From assembly GCA_015064735.1 (NCBI GenBank), contig SVRP01000002.1, positions 18,591-82,590 of the forward strand: a stretch of 64,000 nucleotides of DNA, given 5' to 3'. Source of the stretch: Oscillospiraceae bacterium. Its GTDB lineage: Bacteria > Bacillota > Clostridia > Oscillospirales > CAG-272. A program made the position numbers and the translations under genes. Shown here in pieces: positions 52,930 to 61,770 of this stretch. The notes under the pieces are model-generated. The model saw nothing but the letters and a program-made list of their open reading frames with translations, searched no databases and was not told where the DNA came from. The first letter of the stretch is position 1. Every line of letters starts with the position of its first letter.

Positions 52930-53490
52930 TTAGGAGATGTTGTTATCATCAATAGATGTAATTTCTGTAATTCTTATGGTAACGGTTACATACTCGGTTC
53001 TTATTTTTATCGTATCATTAGGAGAAATGGGTCTCTTTCCGTCGAGCAAGAAAACGTTTGCCTCTGAATATTTTCCAATGCATTTTAATCTTCCTGTAGC
53101 ATCGATACGTGTTTTGTCAGGATACGATATGGATTTTATATCAGATGAGTCATCCGGTACAACATATTTTGTTGCATTGGGAGTCGAAAGTGCGTTTTTT
53201 GATGTATCGGAAACGCCCAACAGTTCACCTAAAAATACTCCTTCTTCGTAAAAATAGAATTTATCTCCTATGCTGAAGAAGTCTGCCGTTGTATACTTTA
53301 TATCTTTTATTTCAAAATGTACGGCATATTCTTTCATGTTTTTACGTCCGTTTAACGTGTCAAGTAAGCTATATCTGAAATATACACCGACAAGAGACGT
53401 TATGATGAGCAATATGATAACTATGTCAAGCGCTTTTATTCTTGCTCTTTTAGGCTTTTTTGAGCCTTCAGCTACTATTTTTTCTTCCAT
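52930..53490 (-). CDS. DUF4330-like membrane-anchored protein, copy 1
   Basis: 186 residues. A basic N-terminus, one membrane helix (ALDIVIILLIITSLVGVYFRYSLL), then a predicted beta-rich outer domain with DFFSIGDKFYFYEEG. It is similar in layout to its neighbour at 53513, and both remind me of DUF4330, found in cyanobacteria and Clostridia, often near polysaccharide genes. It lies 22 bases downstream of the neighbour, so both belong to the trmD/ligase operon. The role is unknown; the envelope operon suggests a part in polysaccharide assembly or export. Confidence 0.65.
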   Translation of the reverse strand: MEEKIVAEGSKKPKRARIKALDIVIILLIITSLVGVYFRYSLLDTLNGRKNMKEYAVHFEIKDIKYTTADFFSIGDKFYFYEEGVFLGELLGVSDTSKNALSTPNATKYVVPDDSSDIKSISYPDKTRIDATGRLKCIGKYSEANVFLLDGKRPISPNDTIKIRTEYVTVTIRITEITSIDDNNIS

Positions 53491-53512
53491 TATTTCCGTC
53501 TCCTTTCTTAAA

Positions 53513-54052
53513 TTAATTCAATGTATCATCTATACCTATACAGTAACCCTCACCGATAAAATTCGGGAATCTTACGTACATTTTTTCTCCAACGGCTATT
53601 CTGGTTCCGTTTACGTTATATCCTTCATCAGTAACGTACTTTGCAGTAGCCTCAATTGTAATCTGAAGGTTAAATCTGTCTCCATATTCAATTGGAGTCA
53701 ATTTTTCTGTATCCTTTTGTTCTATATACTCATATTCGGTATACTTTTCGTTGTTGTTTATACTAAAAACATTACCGATATTTGCCTTGGTAACCGAATC
53801 AATAACAATTTCACCTGCAAGAATATTGTCAAAAAAATCTTTATCAACATCTAATATTTCTATTGTATATTGAATTTTTCTATCCTGCGTTCTGCCTTTA
53901 TCCTTAAGCCAGGATGTAGATGGCAAAAAGTAAATAACAGCAATAACAATTGAAATGATAACGCAAATCAAAGCTACATCGACAAAGTTAAATTTGAACT
54001 TCTTTGTTTTAACCGATGATGATGATGCTTTTCCCTTTTTTTGTCCGTTCAT
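53513..54052 (-). CDS. DUF4330-like membrane-anchored protein, copy 2
   Basis: 179 residues from the ATG at 54052 (RBS AAAGGAA); the ORF track start is 15 bases upstream. A Ser/Lys-rich cytoplasmic leader, one membrane helix (VDVALICVIISIVIAVIYFL) and an outer domain with IEILDVDKDFFDNILAGE and GIAVGEKMYVRFP-type segments. It follows the O-antigen-ligase-like gene by 29 bases. Weakly similar to copy 1, so the pair probably arose by an old duplication and may form a heteromeric complex. No catalytic motif is recognised. Confidence 0.65.
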   Translation of the reverse strand: MNGQKKGKASSSSVKTKKFKFNFVDVALICVIISIVIAVIYFLPSTSWLKDKGRTQDRKIQYTIEILDVDKDFFDNILAGEIVIDSVTKANIGNVFSINNNEKYTEYEYIEQKDTEKLTPIEYGDRFNLQITIEATAKYVTDEGYNVNGTRIAVGEKMYVRFPNFIGEGYCIGIDDTLN

Positions 54053-54081
54053 AACAGTTCCTTTCATATATAAGCCTCAGT

Positions 54082-56028
54082 TTATTCATTTGAGGTAAAA
54101 TCTGCATTGGTATCGTAGCTATGTCTTCGAGTTTCATCGTTTCCTATTCTTGCGCAAGCACACCCAAGCGCAAGTATGATCCAGAACAAGAAGAATATGC
54201 GGTAATTGTACCATATATAGTCAAATAAACCGAAAATAAGCATTGAAACAATTGCGCAAATGCTTGCTGCTGAAACCATTTTCATGTTCTTTGATGATTC
54301 GTTTTTAATGTACTCAAAATTCATCTGCAAGAACAATAATATTACAACCGCAAAAGCGAGGAGTCCAAATATTCCCATTCCAAAGAGGATTTGTAAATAG
54401 AGACTATGGCTATGCTCTGCGGCTTCCATTCCGGCATAAGCATATGGGGGGTACATCTCCTGAAAAGCCGTCGGACCGTATCCAACTCCACCCCAGAAGA
54501 AGTCTGAGCAACCGCGAGCAGTTCCTCTCCACGTGTAAAATCTGTATACAGTCGAAGAGTCCGTCATATTTCCTATACTTAAAAATCTACGCGTAACAGA
54601 CGTGGGTAAGAAATATGATATAACGGGTACGAAAAACAAAGAAACAAACAAAAATCTTATTGTTTTTTTGCTGTATATCATAAAGAAAAGAAAAATACAG
54701 ATTATTGCTGAAAGCCAAGCTGCACGAGACCATGTGAGAATGATACAAAGTAATATGCTTAATACAGATATAAGTCCTAAAAGATTTGCTCGCCACCCTT
54801 TTGCTTTGAACAATGCATACATTGCAAAAGGAAGAATAATTACAAGATACTCAGCAAGAACATTTGGATTTTCAAACAAAGATACCGTTCTGCCCTTTAT
54901 ATCGTAAAAGTACTCTCTGTCTATCCATGCACCGGTAGTAAATATTCCAAGGAAATACTGTGCAATTCCAATGAATGCTACGACTGTACCCGAGGTAACA
55001 ATTGCCCAAACACAACGTCTTATCCACTCTGCAGTTCTCATTAAGTTTATTATCAGAAAATATCCGAGTATAAATTCACAAGTAAGAAGCGCTTCTCTAA
55101 ATCCGGTGGATCCTCCTGATGAAATTGTACCCGATAAGAAAATAAGCACCCCGAATACTAACACGGATAAGTCTATTAATTCAAATTTTATTATTCTCTT
55201 TCCGCGTATTATCTTTACAATATAACTTATAACAACTGTCAAAATAAGAATTCCGAGAACAACTGCCGGATTATCAAACAGTGAGAAAAACGGAAGCGCA
55301 AACAAAGCAATAATAACTCCGATTTCGGGTGCTATCATTACGAGCGCAAGAAGTATGATCAAAGCGAGAACGGCAAGGATTGTTAAGGGGTGTACCCATA
55401 TAGTAAGTACTCCCAAAAGCATTCCAAAAACAATCATGATGCCGTTTTTTGATTTTGCTTTTTCTACCTCAAAGGTTTCGTCTCTGAATCCGAGTGTTTC
55501 CTTAAAAACGGTTCCTAAAATACTGCTTTCTCCGATAGCTCCTATCAAATTTTTCGTTGACAGCAGCATGGGGACGGATATAATACATATTGTGACACCG
55601 ATGATTGCAACGCTTGTATCTGCTGTTTCGATTACGGGAAGGAACAGCCTTATAAGATACATTAAAGTAACGTAAAGACCAAACGAGAAGAACATGCTTC
55701 CGAAAGCCTTTAATGAAAACGAGGTCAGTTTCTTTCCTAAAGTTCCCATTCCGTTAAGCAATGCACTGCTTTCAAAGACCTTGGATAAATATTTCTTGAC
55801 TGTTCGTATATACAGTCTTGTTTTTGAGCTTTCTGAAAAATGTTTTTTTACAAATCCCTTTTCAAAGGATGCCTGTTCCTGCGTATATGCAGTAAAAATA
55901 TATCCAAACAATCCGTTACCGAGGGCTTTATAAATCGCATCAGAAAGTCTGTCAAGCCAAAAAAATATCCAACTTCTATGATTAGAAGCTCGAGACACAG
56001 CTGTCGCAGTTCCTTTATTCTTTTTCAA
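54082..56028 (-). CDS. O-antigen-ligase-like (Wzy/WaaL) membrane protein
   Basis: 648 residues with about a dozen membrane helices and a large outer loop near residues 420-500 (FENPNVLAEYLVI, a motif-like part of O-antigen ligases, and a GVGYGPTAFQEMYPPY segment). Such proteins join or polymerise lipid-linked glycans on the outer face of the membrane. The preferred start is the TTG at 56028, seven bases after AAGGAGG; the ATG at 56046 of the ORF track lies before that site. The start overlaps the 3' end of trmD by 14 bases, placing the gene in the rimM-trmD transcript. The glycan is unknown, and no glycosyltransferase gene lies nearby. Confidence 0.8.
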   Translation of the reverse strand: MKKNKGTATAVSRASNHRSWIFFWLDRLSDAIYKALGNGLFGYIFTAYTQEQASFEKGFVKKHFSESSKTRLYIRTVKKYLSKVFESSALLNGMGTLGKKLTSFSLKAFGSMFFSFGLYVTLMYLIRLFLPVIETADTSVAIIGVTICIISVPMLLSTKNLIGAIGESSILGTVFKETLGFRDETFEVEKAKSKNGIMIVFGMLLGVLTIWVHPLTILAVLALIILLALVMIAPEIGVIIALFALPFFSLFDNPAVVLGILILTVVISYIVKIIRGKRIIKFELIDLSVLVFGVLIFLSGTISSGGSTGFREALLTCEFILGYFLIINLMRTAEWIRRCVWAIVTSGTVVAFIGIAQYFLGIFTTGAWIDREYFYDIKGRTVSLFENPNVLAEYLVIILPFAMYALFKAKGWRANLLGLISVLSILLCIILTWSRAAWLSAIICIFLFFMIYSKKTIRFLFVSLFFVPVISYFLPTSVTRRFLSIGNMTDSSTVYRFYTWRGTARGCSDFFWGGVGYGPTAFQEMYPPYAYAGMEAAEHSHSLYLQILFGMGIFGLLAFAVVILLFLQMNFEYIKNESSKNMKMVSAASICAIVSMLIFGLFDYIWYNYRIFFLFWIILALGCACARIGNDETRRHSYDTNADFTSNE

Positions 56029-56731
56029 GTCTGTTCCTCCTTTCAAATTCTTCGTATATATCGGGGCGATTTAGTTTTGTCCGCTCAATTGATTGCTCAT
56101 ATCTCCATTTATCTATGTTCCCGTGATGCCCGGATATCAAAACTTCCGGTACTGTTACACCGTGGAATTCGTAAGGCCTCGTATACTGCGGATATTCGAT
56201 AAGCCCACTTGAAATACTTTCTTTTTCATAGCATTCGGGATCGGACAGGACCCCTTCAACAAGACGTGCAACACTGTCCACCAAAATACAGGCGGGAATT
56301 TCACCGCCGGTGAGAACGAAATCTCCTATAGATACTTCTTCATCAACTATTTCGTCAATAATACGTTGATCGACGCCTTCGTAATGACCGCAAAGAATTA
56401 TAAGATGCTCGTATTTTGAAAGCTCCTCGGCTTTCTTTTGATTGAGAACCTTTCCCGACGGAGACATAAAGACAACCCGTCTTGAGCTTACCTCCGAATT
56501 ATTTTTACAAATATCCTCATAACATCTGTAAATTGGAGGAGCCATCATAAGCATGCCTTTGCCGCCGCCGTAAGGTGTATCATCTACTCTTCTATGCTTG
56601 TCCTCGGAATAATCGCGGATATTATGGGTTGATATTTCAATGAATCCGGCTTTTTGGGCTCTTCCTATAACACTTTCTCCAAGTACATATTCAACCAAGT
56701 CGGGAAAAAGAGTCATTATATCAAATTTCAT
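56015..56731 (-). CDS. trmD: tRNA (guanine-37-N1)-methyltransferase TrmD
   Basis: 238 residues from the ATG at 56731 (RBS TCGGAGGA). TrmD methylates G37 next to the anticodon to prevent frameshifting. The deep trefoil knot shows in GGGKGMLMMAPPIYRCYED, ILCGHYEGVDQRIID and the LTGGEIPACILVDSVARL loop. It lies directly downstream of rimM, as in most bacteria. It overlaps the downstream ligase gene, an unusual join to an envelope function. Confidence 0.97.
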   Translation of the reverse strand: MKFDIMTLFPDLVEYVLGESVIGRAQKAGFIEISTHNIRDYSEDKHRRVDDTPYGGGKGMLMMAPPIYRCYEDICKNNSEVSSRRVVFMSPSGKVLNQKKAEELSKYEHLIILCGHYEGVDQRIIDEIVDEEVSIGDFVLTGGEIPACILVDSVARLVEGVLSDPECYEKESISSGLIEYPQYTRPYEFHGVTVPEVLISGHHGNIDKWRYEQSIERTKLNRPDIYEEFERRNRLEKE

Positions 56732-56755
56732 AAGTCCTCCGATATACAATTACGG

Positions 56756-57265
56756 TTAGTCAAGCATGCCCGAAATAGGTGTAACGAATATTCCCTTTTT
56801 GATATCAATAGATTTAATAAATTCCGGAACGGCAGGAATCATTCGCTCTCCATCATCTGTTTTTACAACGTATATATCAGATGCGCCTCTGTTTATTACC
56901 TCAAGCAGTGTCCCATAGACCTTTCCGCTATTAGCATCTATTACATCCAAACCTGAAAGATCTGCGATGAAATATTCTCCCTCTTCAAGACGGAAATCCT
57001 TTCGGAGAGCATAAACAACGGTATTTTTTAGTGCCAATGCCTCATCCATAGACTTTACGTTGTTTAATGTAACTATGACAAACTGCTTAAATACAGAAGC
57101 TTTATCAACGGAACACTTTAAAAATTCTCCGTCCTTTTTGATATACAGTTTTTTGAGCATAGCCAATTCTTCGGGAGTATTGCACCAGGATTCTAGCTTT
57201 AATCCGCCATAACAACCATGTGTATTTATTATTTTTCCGCATTCAATATAAGAATTTGAAGACAT
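56756..57265 (-). CDS. rimM: Ribosome maturation factor RimM
   Basis: 169 residues. RimM helps 30S maturation and binds S19. The N-terminal domain reads CGKIINTHGCYGGLKLESW and the C-terminal PRC-barrel EGEYFIADLSGLDVIDA. It is the first gene of the rimM-trmD operon, with its own promoter and a TCGGAGAAAG ribosome binding site. rpsP and the KH-domain gene, which often precede rimM, are not here. Confidence 0.95.
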   Translation of the reverse strand: MSSNSYIECGKIINTHGCYGGLKLESWCNTPEELAMLKKLYIKKDGEFLKCSVDKASVFKQFVIVTLNNVKSMDEALALKNTVVYALRKDFRLEEGEYFIADLSGLDVIDANSGKVYGTLLEVINRGASDIYVVKTDDGERMIPAVPEFIKSIDIKKGIFVTPISGMLD

Positions 57266-57294
57266 ATCTTTCTCCGAATATAATTTATTACTTT

Positions 57295-57323
57295 ATTATA
57301 TCACATTTTATTATATATTTCAA
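57295..57323 (-). promoter_or_regulatory. Sigma-A promoter of rimM operon
   Basis: On the minus strand TTGAAA and TATAAT are spaced by 17 bases, about 30 bases before the rimM start. Confidence 0.8.
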
Positions 57324-57384
57324 CCTTTTTGGAAATTTATTCTAAACAACTTAATTTATCAACAAATAATTTACAATTAAGACA

Positions 57385-57412
57385 TTGTTTTTTTGGGAAA
57401 ATATGTTATAAT
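57385..57412 (+). promoter_or_regulatory. Promoter of yajC
   Basis: TTGTTT with a 16-base spacer to TGTTATAAT, an extended -10 element, 40 bases before the ATG. Confidence 0.75.
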
Positions 57413-57452
57413 ACCATGAGTATGAATGTAATTTTTGGAGGATTATTTTATT

Positions 57453-57731
57453 ATGAATTTGTTACCTATACTTCTAATTGTTATTTTATTTGTTGTAATG
57501 TACTTCTTTACCATAAGGCCCCAGAAGAAGCAGGAAAAAATGATAAACGATATGCGAAACAATCTTCAGGTTGGTGATGAAATCACTACTATCGGCGGTA
57601 TTATTGGAAAGATAGTAAGCATAAAAGACGAAACCGTTTTAATTGAAACCGGACATGACCGTACAAAAATAAGAATATTGAGAACTGCCGTCAAGAACGT
57701 TGACGTTAAGGCAGAAGATGCTCAGGACTAA
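57453..57731 (+). CDS. yajC: Preprotein translocase subunit YajC
   Basis: 92 residues from the ATG at 57453 (GGAGGA 10 bases before); the longer ORF start is not supported. A single N-terminal membrane helix LLPILLIVILFVVMYFFTIRPQKKQ followed by GDEITTIGGIIGKIV is the YajC signature. It works with the SecDF part of the secretion machinery. It is alone, without secD, secF or tgt beside it. A strong terminator follows. Confidence 0.94.
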   Translation: MNLLPILLIVILFVVMYFFTIRPQKKQEKMINDMRNNLQVGDEITTIGGIIGKIVSIKDETVLIETGHDRTKIRILRTAVKNVDVKAEDAQD

Positions 57732-57740
57732 TAAAAACAC

Positions 57741-57782
57741 AAAACCTGCAGAGAGTTATTTAATCTCTCTGCAGGTTTTTAT
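57741..57782 (+). terminator. Terminator after yajC
   Basis: AAAACCTGCAGAGAG pairs with CTCTCTGCAGGTTTT, followed by TTATTTATT. Its palindrome may also serve the convergent activase gene. Confidence 0.92.
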
Positions 57783-57822
57783 TTATTACTTATTTGCAAT
57801 AAGTTTTTAAAATATTTTTATA

Positions 57823-58722
57823 CTAAAGAGTCTTTATTCCCTTCGAATTAATGATCTGCTTTGCTAATTCAACCTGTGATGTATCCGGGATCCACTCCAT
57901 CTTTCCATTATCATTTTCACCTAAAAGGATTGATTTTGTTCCTCCGTAAGCATGATAAGGAATCAATTTAACACAGTCTAAATTTGATATAGTTCCTGCG
58001 ATATCGGCAATTTTCTCATAATGCTCTTTTTCAGTATTAATACCGTTTATAAGAATGCAGCGTAATTGAATCTTTGCTCCGCTTTTACTAACGTATGACA
58101 GATTTTCCAATATACGTTTATTTGATACTCCCGTATAGTACTTATGCCGCTTGATATCCGTATCCTTGATATCCCATAAAAACAGATCAACAAAAGGAAT
58201 GGCAGATTTTAAAATACCAATATCACAATATCCGCAGGTTTCAACTGCAGTTGATATCCCAAGTTCTTTGCAAATCTTTAAAAGATCTATTACGGCATCA
58301 CCTTGCATAAACGGTTCTCCTCCGGAAAGTGTAATCCCTCCATTATCGCCGTAAAACGCTAAATCCTTTTTTACTACTGACAATATGTCTTCGATTGACA
58401 TTTCCTTGCCGCATATTTCTATGGCTCCTGTTGGACAGTTATTTGCGCAATCATTACATATAACGCATCTACTTCGCTCTAACAAGTGTTCTTCATTAAC
58501 CGTATGTACCATATAAGCACAGGATAGTTCGCAGCTCTTACAGAAAATACATCTGTTTGAATAGAATAGAAGCTCTGATTGTGTTTTTTTCGTTTCCGGA
58601 TTATGGCACCACTTACATTTCAAAGGACATCCCTTTAAAAAAACGGTAGTTCGTATACCCGGTCCGTCGTGCATGCAAAAACGTTGTATTTCGGTTACTT
58701 TTAACATTAAATTAGTGCTCAT
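57823..58722 (-). CDS. Glycyl radical enzyme activating protein (radical SAM)
   Basis: 299 residues. The radical SAM cluster motif is GCPLKCKWC (CxxxCxxC). An inserted ferredoxin-like part with CIFCKSCELSC and CVICNDCANNCPTG can hold two more 4Fe-4S clusters, as in activases of non-PFL glycyl radical enzymes. The STLSGGEP-like motif appears as LSGGEPFMQGD. It takes a hydrogen from the partner enzyme's glycine using SAM. Its ATG overlaps the end of the enzyme gene by 11 bases, so the two are translated together. Oxygen-sensitive by nature, which fits an anaerobe. Confidence 0.93.
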   Translation of the reverse strand: MSTNLMLKVTEIQRFCMHDGPGIRTTVFLKGCPLKCKWCHNPETKKTQSELLFYSNRCIFCKSCELSCAYMVHTVNEEHLLERSRCVICNDCANNCPTGAIEICGKEMSIEDILSVVKKDLAFYGDNGGITLSGGEPFMQGDAVIDLLKICKELGISTAVETCGYCDIGILKSAIPFVDLFLWDIKDTDIKRHKYYTGVSNKRILENLSYVSKSGAKIQLRCILINGINTEKEHYEKIADIAGTISNLDCVKLIPYHAYGGTKSILLGENDNGKMEWIPDTSQVELAKQIINSKGIKTL

Positions 58723-60841
58723 TTTGCTCTATCACCATATTCTGCCATTCCTTGTTTAAAGTTACGAATCGAGCATTCCATCCCGACACACGCACAGAGA
58801 GCGTCTGATAATTCTCGGGATGTTTTTGCGCTTCCTTCAGGATCGAAGCGTCCACAACATCAGGTTGCATAAAAAAGCCGCCAAGTGCGACAAAGCCTCG
58901 AATTAATGATATGAGCCCTTGCAGACCGTCTTCACCTTCAACACTTGATGGCAATAGTTTTATATCAAGCGCCGCTCCGGTAGCAAGTTTTGAAAGATCT
59001 GCTTTACAGTAAGAATTAATAATTGCCGTAGCTCCCTCTTTGTCCGTGTTTGGTGTAGGTGAACAGTTAGCAGCCAAAACATCTCCCACTTTTCTACCGT
59101 GAGGAGAGGCTAATCTTTTATCTGCCCATTCAAGCTGTCTGCCAAATGTGCTTACCCCCGCGGGAAATTTATAACCGCATTTTCCGTTAAATGAAACGCA
59201 GATATCAGCAAAATCAGAAAGCAAACGCGCAGCTATCGCATCAACCTCGTCATTATCATTACCATAATATTCATAATGATTCAATACGTATTGTCGCAGG
59301 ACCTCATTTCCCTCCCAATTATCCTTCAGTATTTTCAAAAACTCCTGAAGGGTGAGTTTACCTTCATCGTATACCAACTTTTTTATAACGTAAAGACTGT
59401 TGACCACATCGGCAAATCCACCAATGTGAGGTGAGTTTATATTGTATACAGGTCCACCCTCAAGATAAGAAAGTCCTTTTTCCACACATCCCTGCTCAAA
59501 AAGTGAAACAACTGTGCATGGCGGCTGTGTAGCCCATTTAAAATTCTTTGCGGGATCAACCGGACGAACAAATTTTTTCTCCCTGGATTTAAAAATCTCC
59601 TCAACATACGTAAAAAGATCCGTCTTAAAATGTGTATAAAGATCTTCAAAATCCGAAAAAAGTACCGTCTCTTCGTACCCGCGCAAGGTTTTTCGTTGAA
59701 GTATCTGTAAGGAATCAAAAGGCGAATATATAAAAAATGTCTTTCCGGGAATCTGTACCTCCCAACATCCATCGTTAGCGAATTTACGTGCTTCGCGTTC
59801 TTCATAACCGTCCTTTATCAGAGCTTGGATTATTAGATCTTCGTTATATACCGCAAGTATCCCTCCACCATATCGCATGACCTCAGCCACTCTTCGCAAA
59901 AGTTTTTCGTTAGTATTTTGATTTACACGAACGGTCGTTGGAAAATCGCTGATACCAAGCTCTTCCAAAATATCAAGAACAAGATAGGTTACTTCATTTG
60001 TGATTTCGTCTCCGTTTTCGTCAATTCCCGCAAGCAAAATGTTTTGGTAGTGCTGAGCATCACCGCTACCTATAAATTGACCGTTTACCCATTCACACCC
60101 TTTGATGAAGAAATGCGCCAGTATTTCTCTTGCCATGTCTATTGAAAGTGTGCCGTTTTCAAGATCCCTTTTCAGATAATCACCAAGTAAATAGTCTATA
60201 CGTCCGATCCCGGGCCAATTTCCGCACAAACGAATGAATGCAAATGTAAACCAAAGGCTCTGAACCGCCTCATAAAAGTTTGTTGCCGGCTCAAATGGCA
60301 CGCGTTTAAGAGCTTGATAGTTTTCACGGTAATCAGGGAGCTCACTTAATTTTTCAATATAACGACTGTGCCAAAGCGAAAAAGCATCAAGACAGTGCAA
60401 ACAGCTCTTTGAAAATTGCTCTTTTTCCGTGCCGAGATACTTCTCGTATGCGGCTTCAGCATTGGAACGTATGTAATTTATCCCTTTCTTGAGCACAGTT
60501 TCAAAATCTGCCGTCAAATGACTGTTGCTTGACCACAGTGATTTGCCTTGATACGTAGCAGGTATCTTATGTTGTATCGCCATGCCAAGTGTTGCAGCTC
60601 CGCTTATTTTCTCGCCATCACAAATTCGGATAGGCGCTTTTGCAGCAATTTCCTGAATTGCAATATCGTGTAGTTCAAGATCGGAAAAAAACTTGCAATC
60701 CTTTATGTAATCAAGCTCTACTGCATTTGTCTTTAAAGTGTCAAGACCGTATTTTCGGTTGAGTGAATCATAAGCGAATTTTCGCGTTTTTTCGGACAGA
60801 CGAATGGGGCGCTTATTCCCGTTTTGTGTATAAAATTCCAT
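58712..60841 (-). CDS. Glycyl radical enzyme, PFL-like, substrate unknown
   Basis: 709 residues from the ATG at 60841 (RBS GAGGTGAT); the ORF track start is 48 bases upstream without support. The C-terminal radical loop VRVSGWNARFV carries the glycine (Gly687). The active-site cysteine is in NDGCWEVQ (Cys359 with Glu361), the GCxE form of dehydratases and lyases rather than the double-Cys of pyruvate formate-lyase. It is shorter than most characterised members (about 780-850). A partner activase gene overlaps its end and an AraC regulator is divergent. No microcompartment or downstream pathway gene gives a hint, so the substrate is open. Confidence 0.9.
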   Translation of the reverse strand: MEFYTQNGNKRPIRLSEKTRKFAYDSLNRKYGLDTLKTNAVELDYIKDCKFFSDLELHDIAIQEIAAKAPIRICDGEKISGAATLGMAIQHKIPATYQGKSLWSSNSHLTADFETVLKKGINYIRSNAEAAYEKYLGTEKEQFSKSCLHCLDAFSLWHSRYIEKLSELPDYRENYQALKRVPFEPATNFYEAVQSLWFTFAFIRLCGNWPGIGRIDYLLGDYLKRDLENGTLSIDMAREILAHFFIKGCEWVNGQFIGSGDAQHYQNILLAGIDENGDEITNEVTYLVLDILEELGISDFPTTVRVNQNTNEKLLRRVAEVMRYGGGILAVYNEDLIIQALIKDGYEEREARKFANDGCWEVQIPGKTFFIYSPFDSLQILQRKTLRGYEETVLFSDFEDLYTHFKTDLFTYVEEIFKSREKKFVRPVDPAKNFKWATQPPCTVVSLFEQGCVEKGLSYLEGGPVYNINSPHIGGFADVVNSLYVIKKLVYDEGKLTLQEFLKILKDNWEGNEVLRQYVLNHYEYYGNDNDEVDAIAARLLSDFADICVSFNGKCGYKFPAGVSTFGRQLEWADKRLASPHGRKVGDVLAANCSPTPNTDKEGATAIINSYCKADLSKLATGAALDIKLLPSSVEGEDGLQGLISLIRGFVALGGFFMQPDVVDASILKEAQKHPENYQTLSVRVSGWNARFVTLNKEWQNMVIEQNEH

Positions 60842-60860
60842 AATATCACCTCTATAATGT

Positions 60861-60889
60861 ATTATACAGAATAAAACTATATAAATCAA
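60861..60889 (-). promoter_or_regulatory. Sigma-A promoter of the glycyl radical enzyme genes
   Basis: On the minus strand TTGATT and TATAAT are spaced by 17 bases. Its -35 box touches the -35 box of the AraC promoter. Confidence 0.8.
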
Positions 60890-60918
60890 TTGACAATATT
60901 ACGAAAAACATGTATAAT
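60890..60918 (+). promoter_or_regulatory. Sigma-A promoter of the AraC regulator
   Basis: TTGACA and TATAAT are spaced by 17 bases, with a TG before the -10 box. It stands back to back with the promoter at 60861. Confidence 0.85.
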
Positions 60919-60937
60919 ACTACTGAGGTGATATAAA

Positions 60938-61729
60938 TTGACAATAACCAACGCACATATAAAAACCTTTAAAAAATCCGGTTTCAATTCTGTTTACAAC
61001 GAAAATATCAAGCATATAAAAGTCTTGCCGTACTTGTCAATTGTACAATCCGTAGAGGGTAGCTATGATATTGCGATTGGAAGCGGTGAAACAAAACAGA
61101 CAGGTGAAGGTGGTTTTTTTATCGCCCCATCAGAGGTTCAACAAACAATAGTCCATCATGTAAATGCAGATAGTGGAAAGATGAGCGCAAGATGGATTTT
61201 TCTTGATGTGGAAATAAATAATATATACAAAATAGACACCCTTTATAAGTTTCCCGCTGTAATTGATAATGATTTAAAAATTAAATTTAATAAAATTTTT
61301 GACAGTATATTTGCAACGAATAATATTTTTGATAATTACGGGGATTGCTATAAGCTATTGGGAATTCTTCTGCAAATATCTACACCCATAGAAAAAGAGC
61401 CGCATAGTGGAATTAAAAACGCGGTTATCTATATAAAAGAAAATTATAGTAAGAACATAACAATTGAAAAGCTTGCGAAGCTGTCTCATATGTCCGAATC
61501 AAACTTTTATGCTACGTTTAAAAAAGTCTTTGGCAATTCTCCAATTTCGTATCTCAATCATTACAGATTATCTATTGCTGCGGCAAAGCTAAACGAATCT
61601 GATCAATCAATAAATGAAATCAGCTCCTCAGTAGGAATAACTGACCCATTATATTTCAGCAAATTGTTTAAAAAAACATACGGTATGTCTCCCAAAGATT
61701 ATCGCAGAATGTATCAGACAAAAACATAA
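60938..61729 (+). CDS. AraC-family transcriptional regulator
   Basis: 263 residues starting at a TTG (60938) six bases after GAGGTGAT; no upstream ATG is in frame near. The N-terminal part looks like an AraC ligand-binding cupin (VEGSYDIAIGSGE, GGFFIAPSEVQQ). The C-terminal double helix-turn-helix has ITIEKLAKLSHMSESNFYATFKKVFG and INEISSSVGITDPLYFSKLFKKTYGMSPKDYRR, the standard AraC signature. Its divergent position to the glycyl radical enzyme suggests it switches that operon on when the substrate, possibly a sugar or related small molecule, is present. Confidence 0.92.
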   Translation: MTITNAHIKTFKKSGFNSVYNENIKHIKVLPYLSIVQSVEGSYDIAIGSGETKQTGEGGFFIAPSEVQQTIVHHVNADSGKMSARWIFLDVEINNIYKIDTLYKFPAVIDNDLKIKFNKIFDSIFATNNIFDNYGDCYKLLGILLQISTPIEKEPHSGIKNAVIYIKENYSKNITIEKLAKLSHMSESNFYATFKKVFGNSPISYLNHYRLSIAAAKLNESDQSINEISSSVGITDPLYFSKLFKKTYGMSPKDYRRMYQTKT

Positions 61730-61770
61730 CATATTATCAATACAATGGTTCCCCGATGACGGGATACAAG

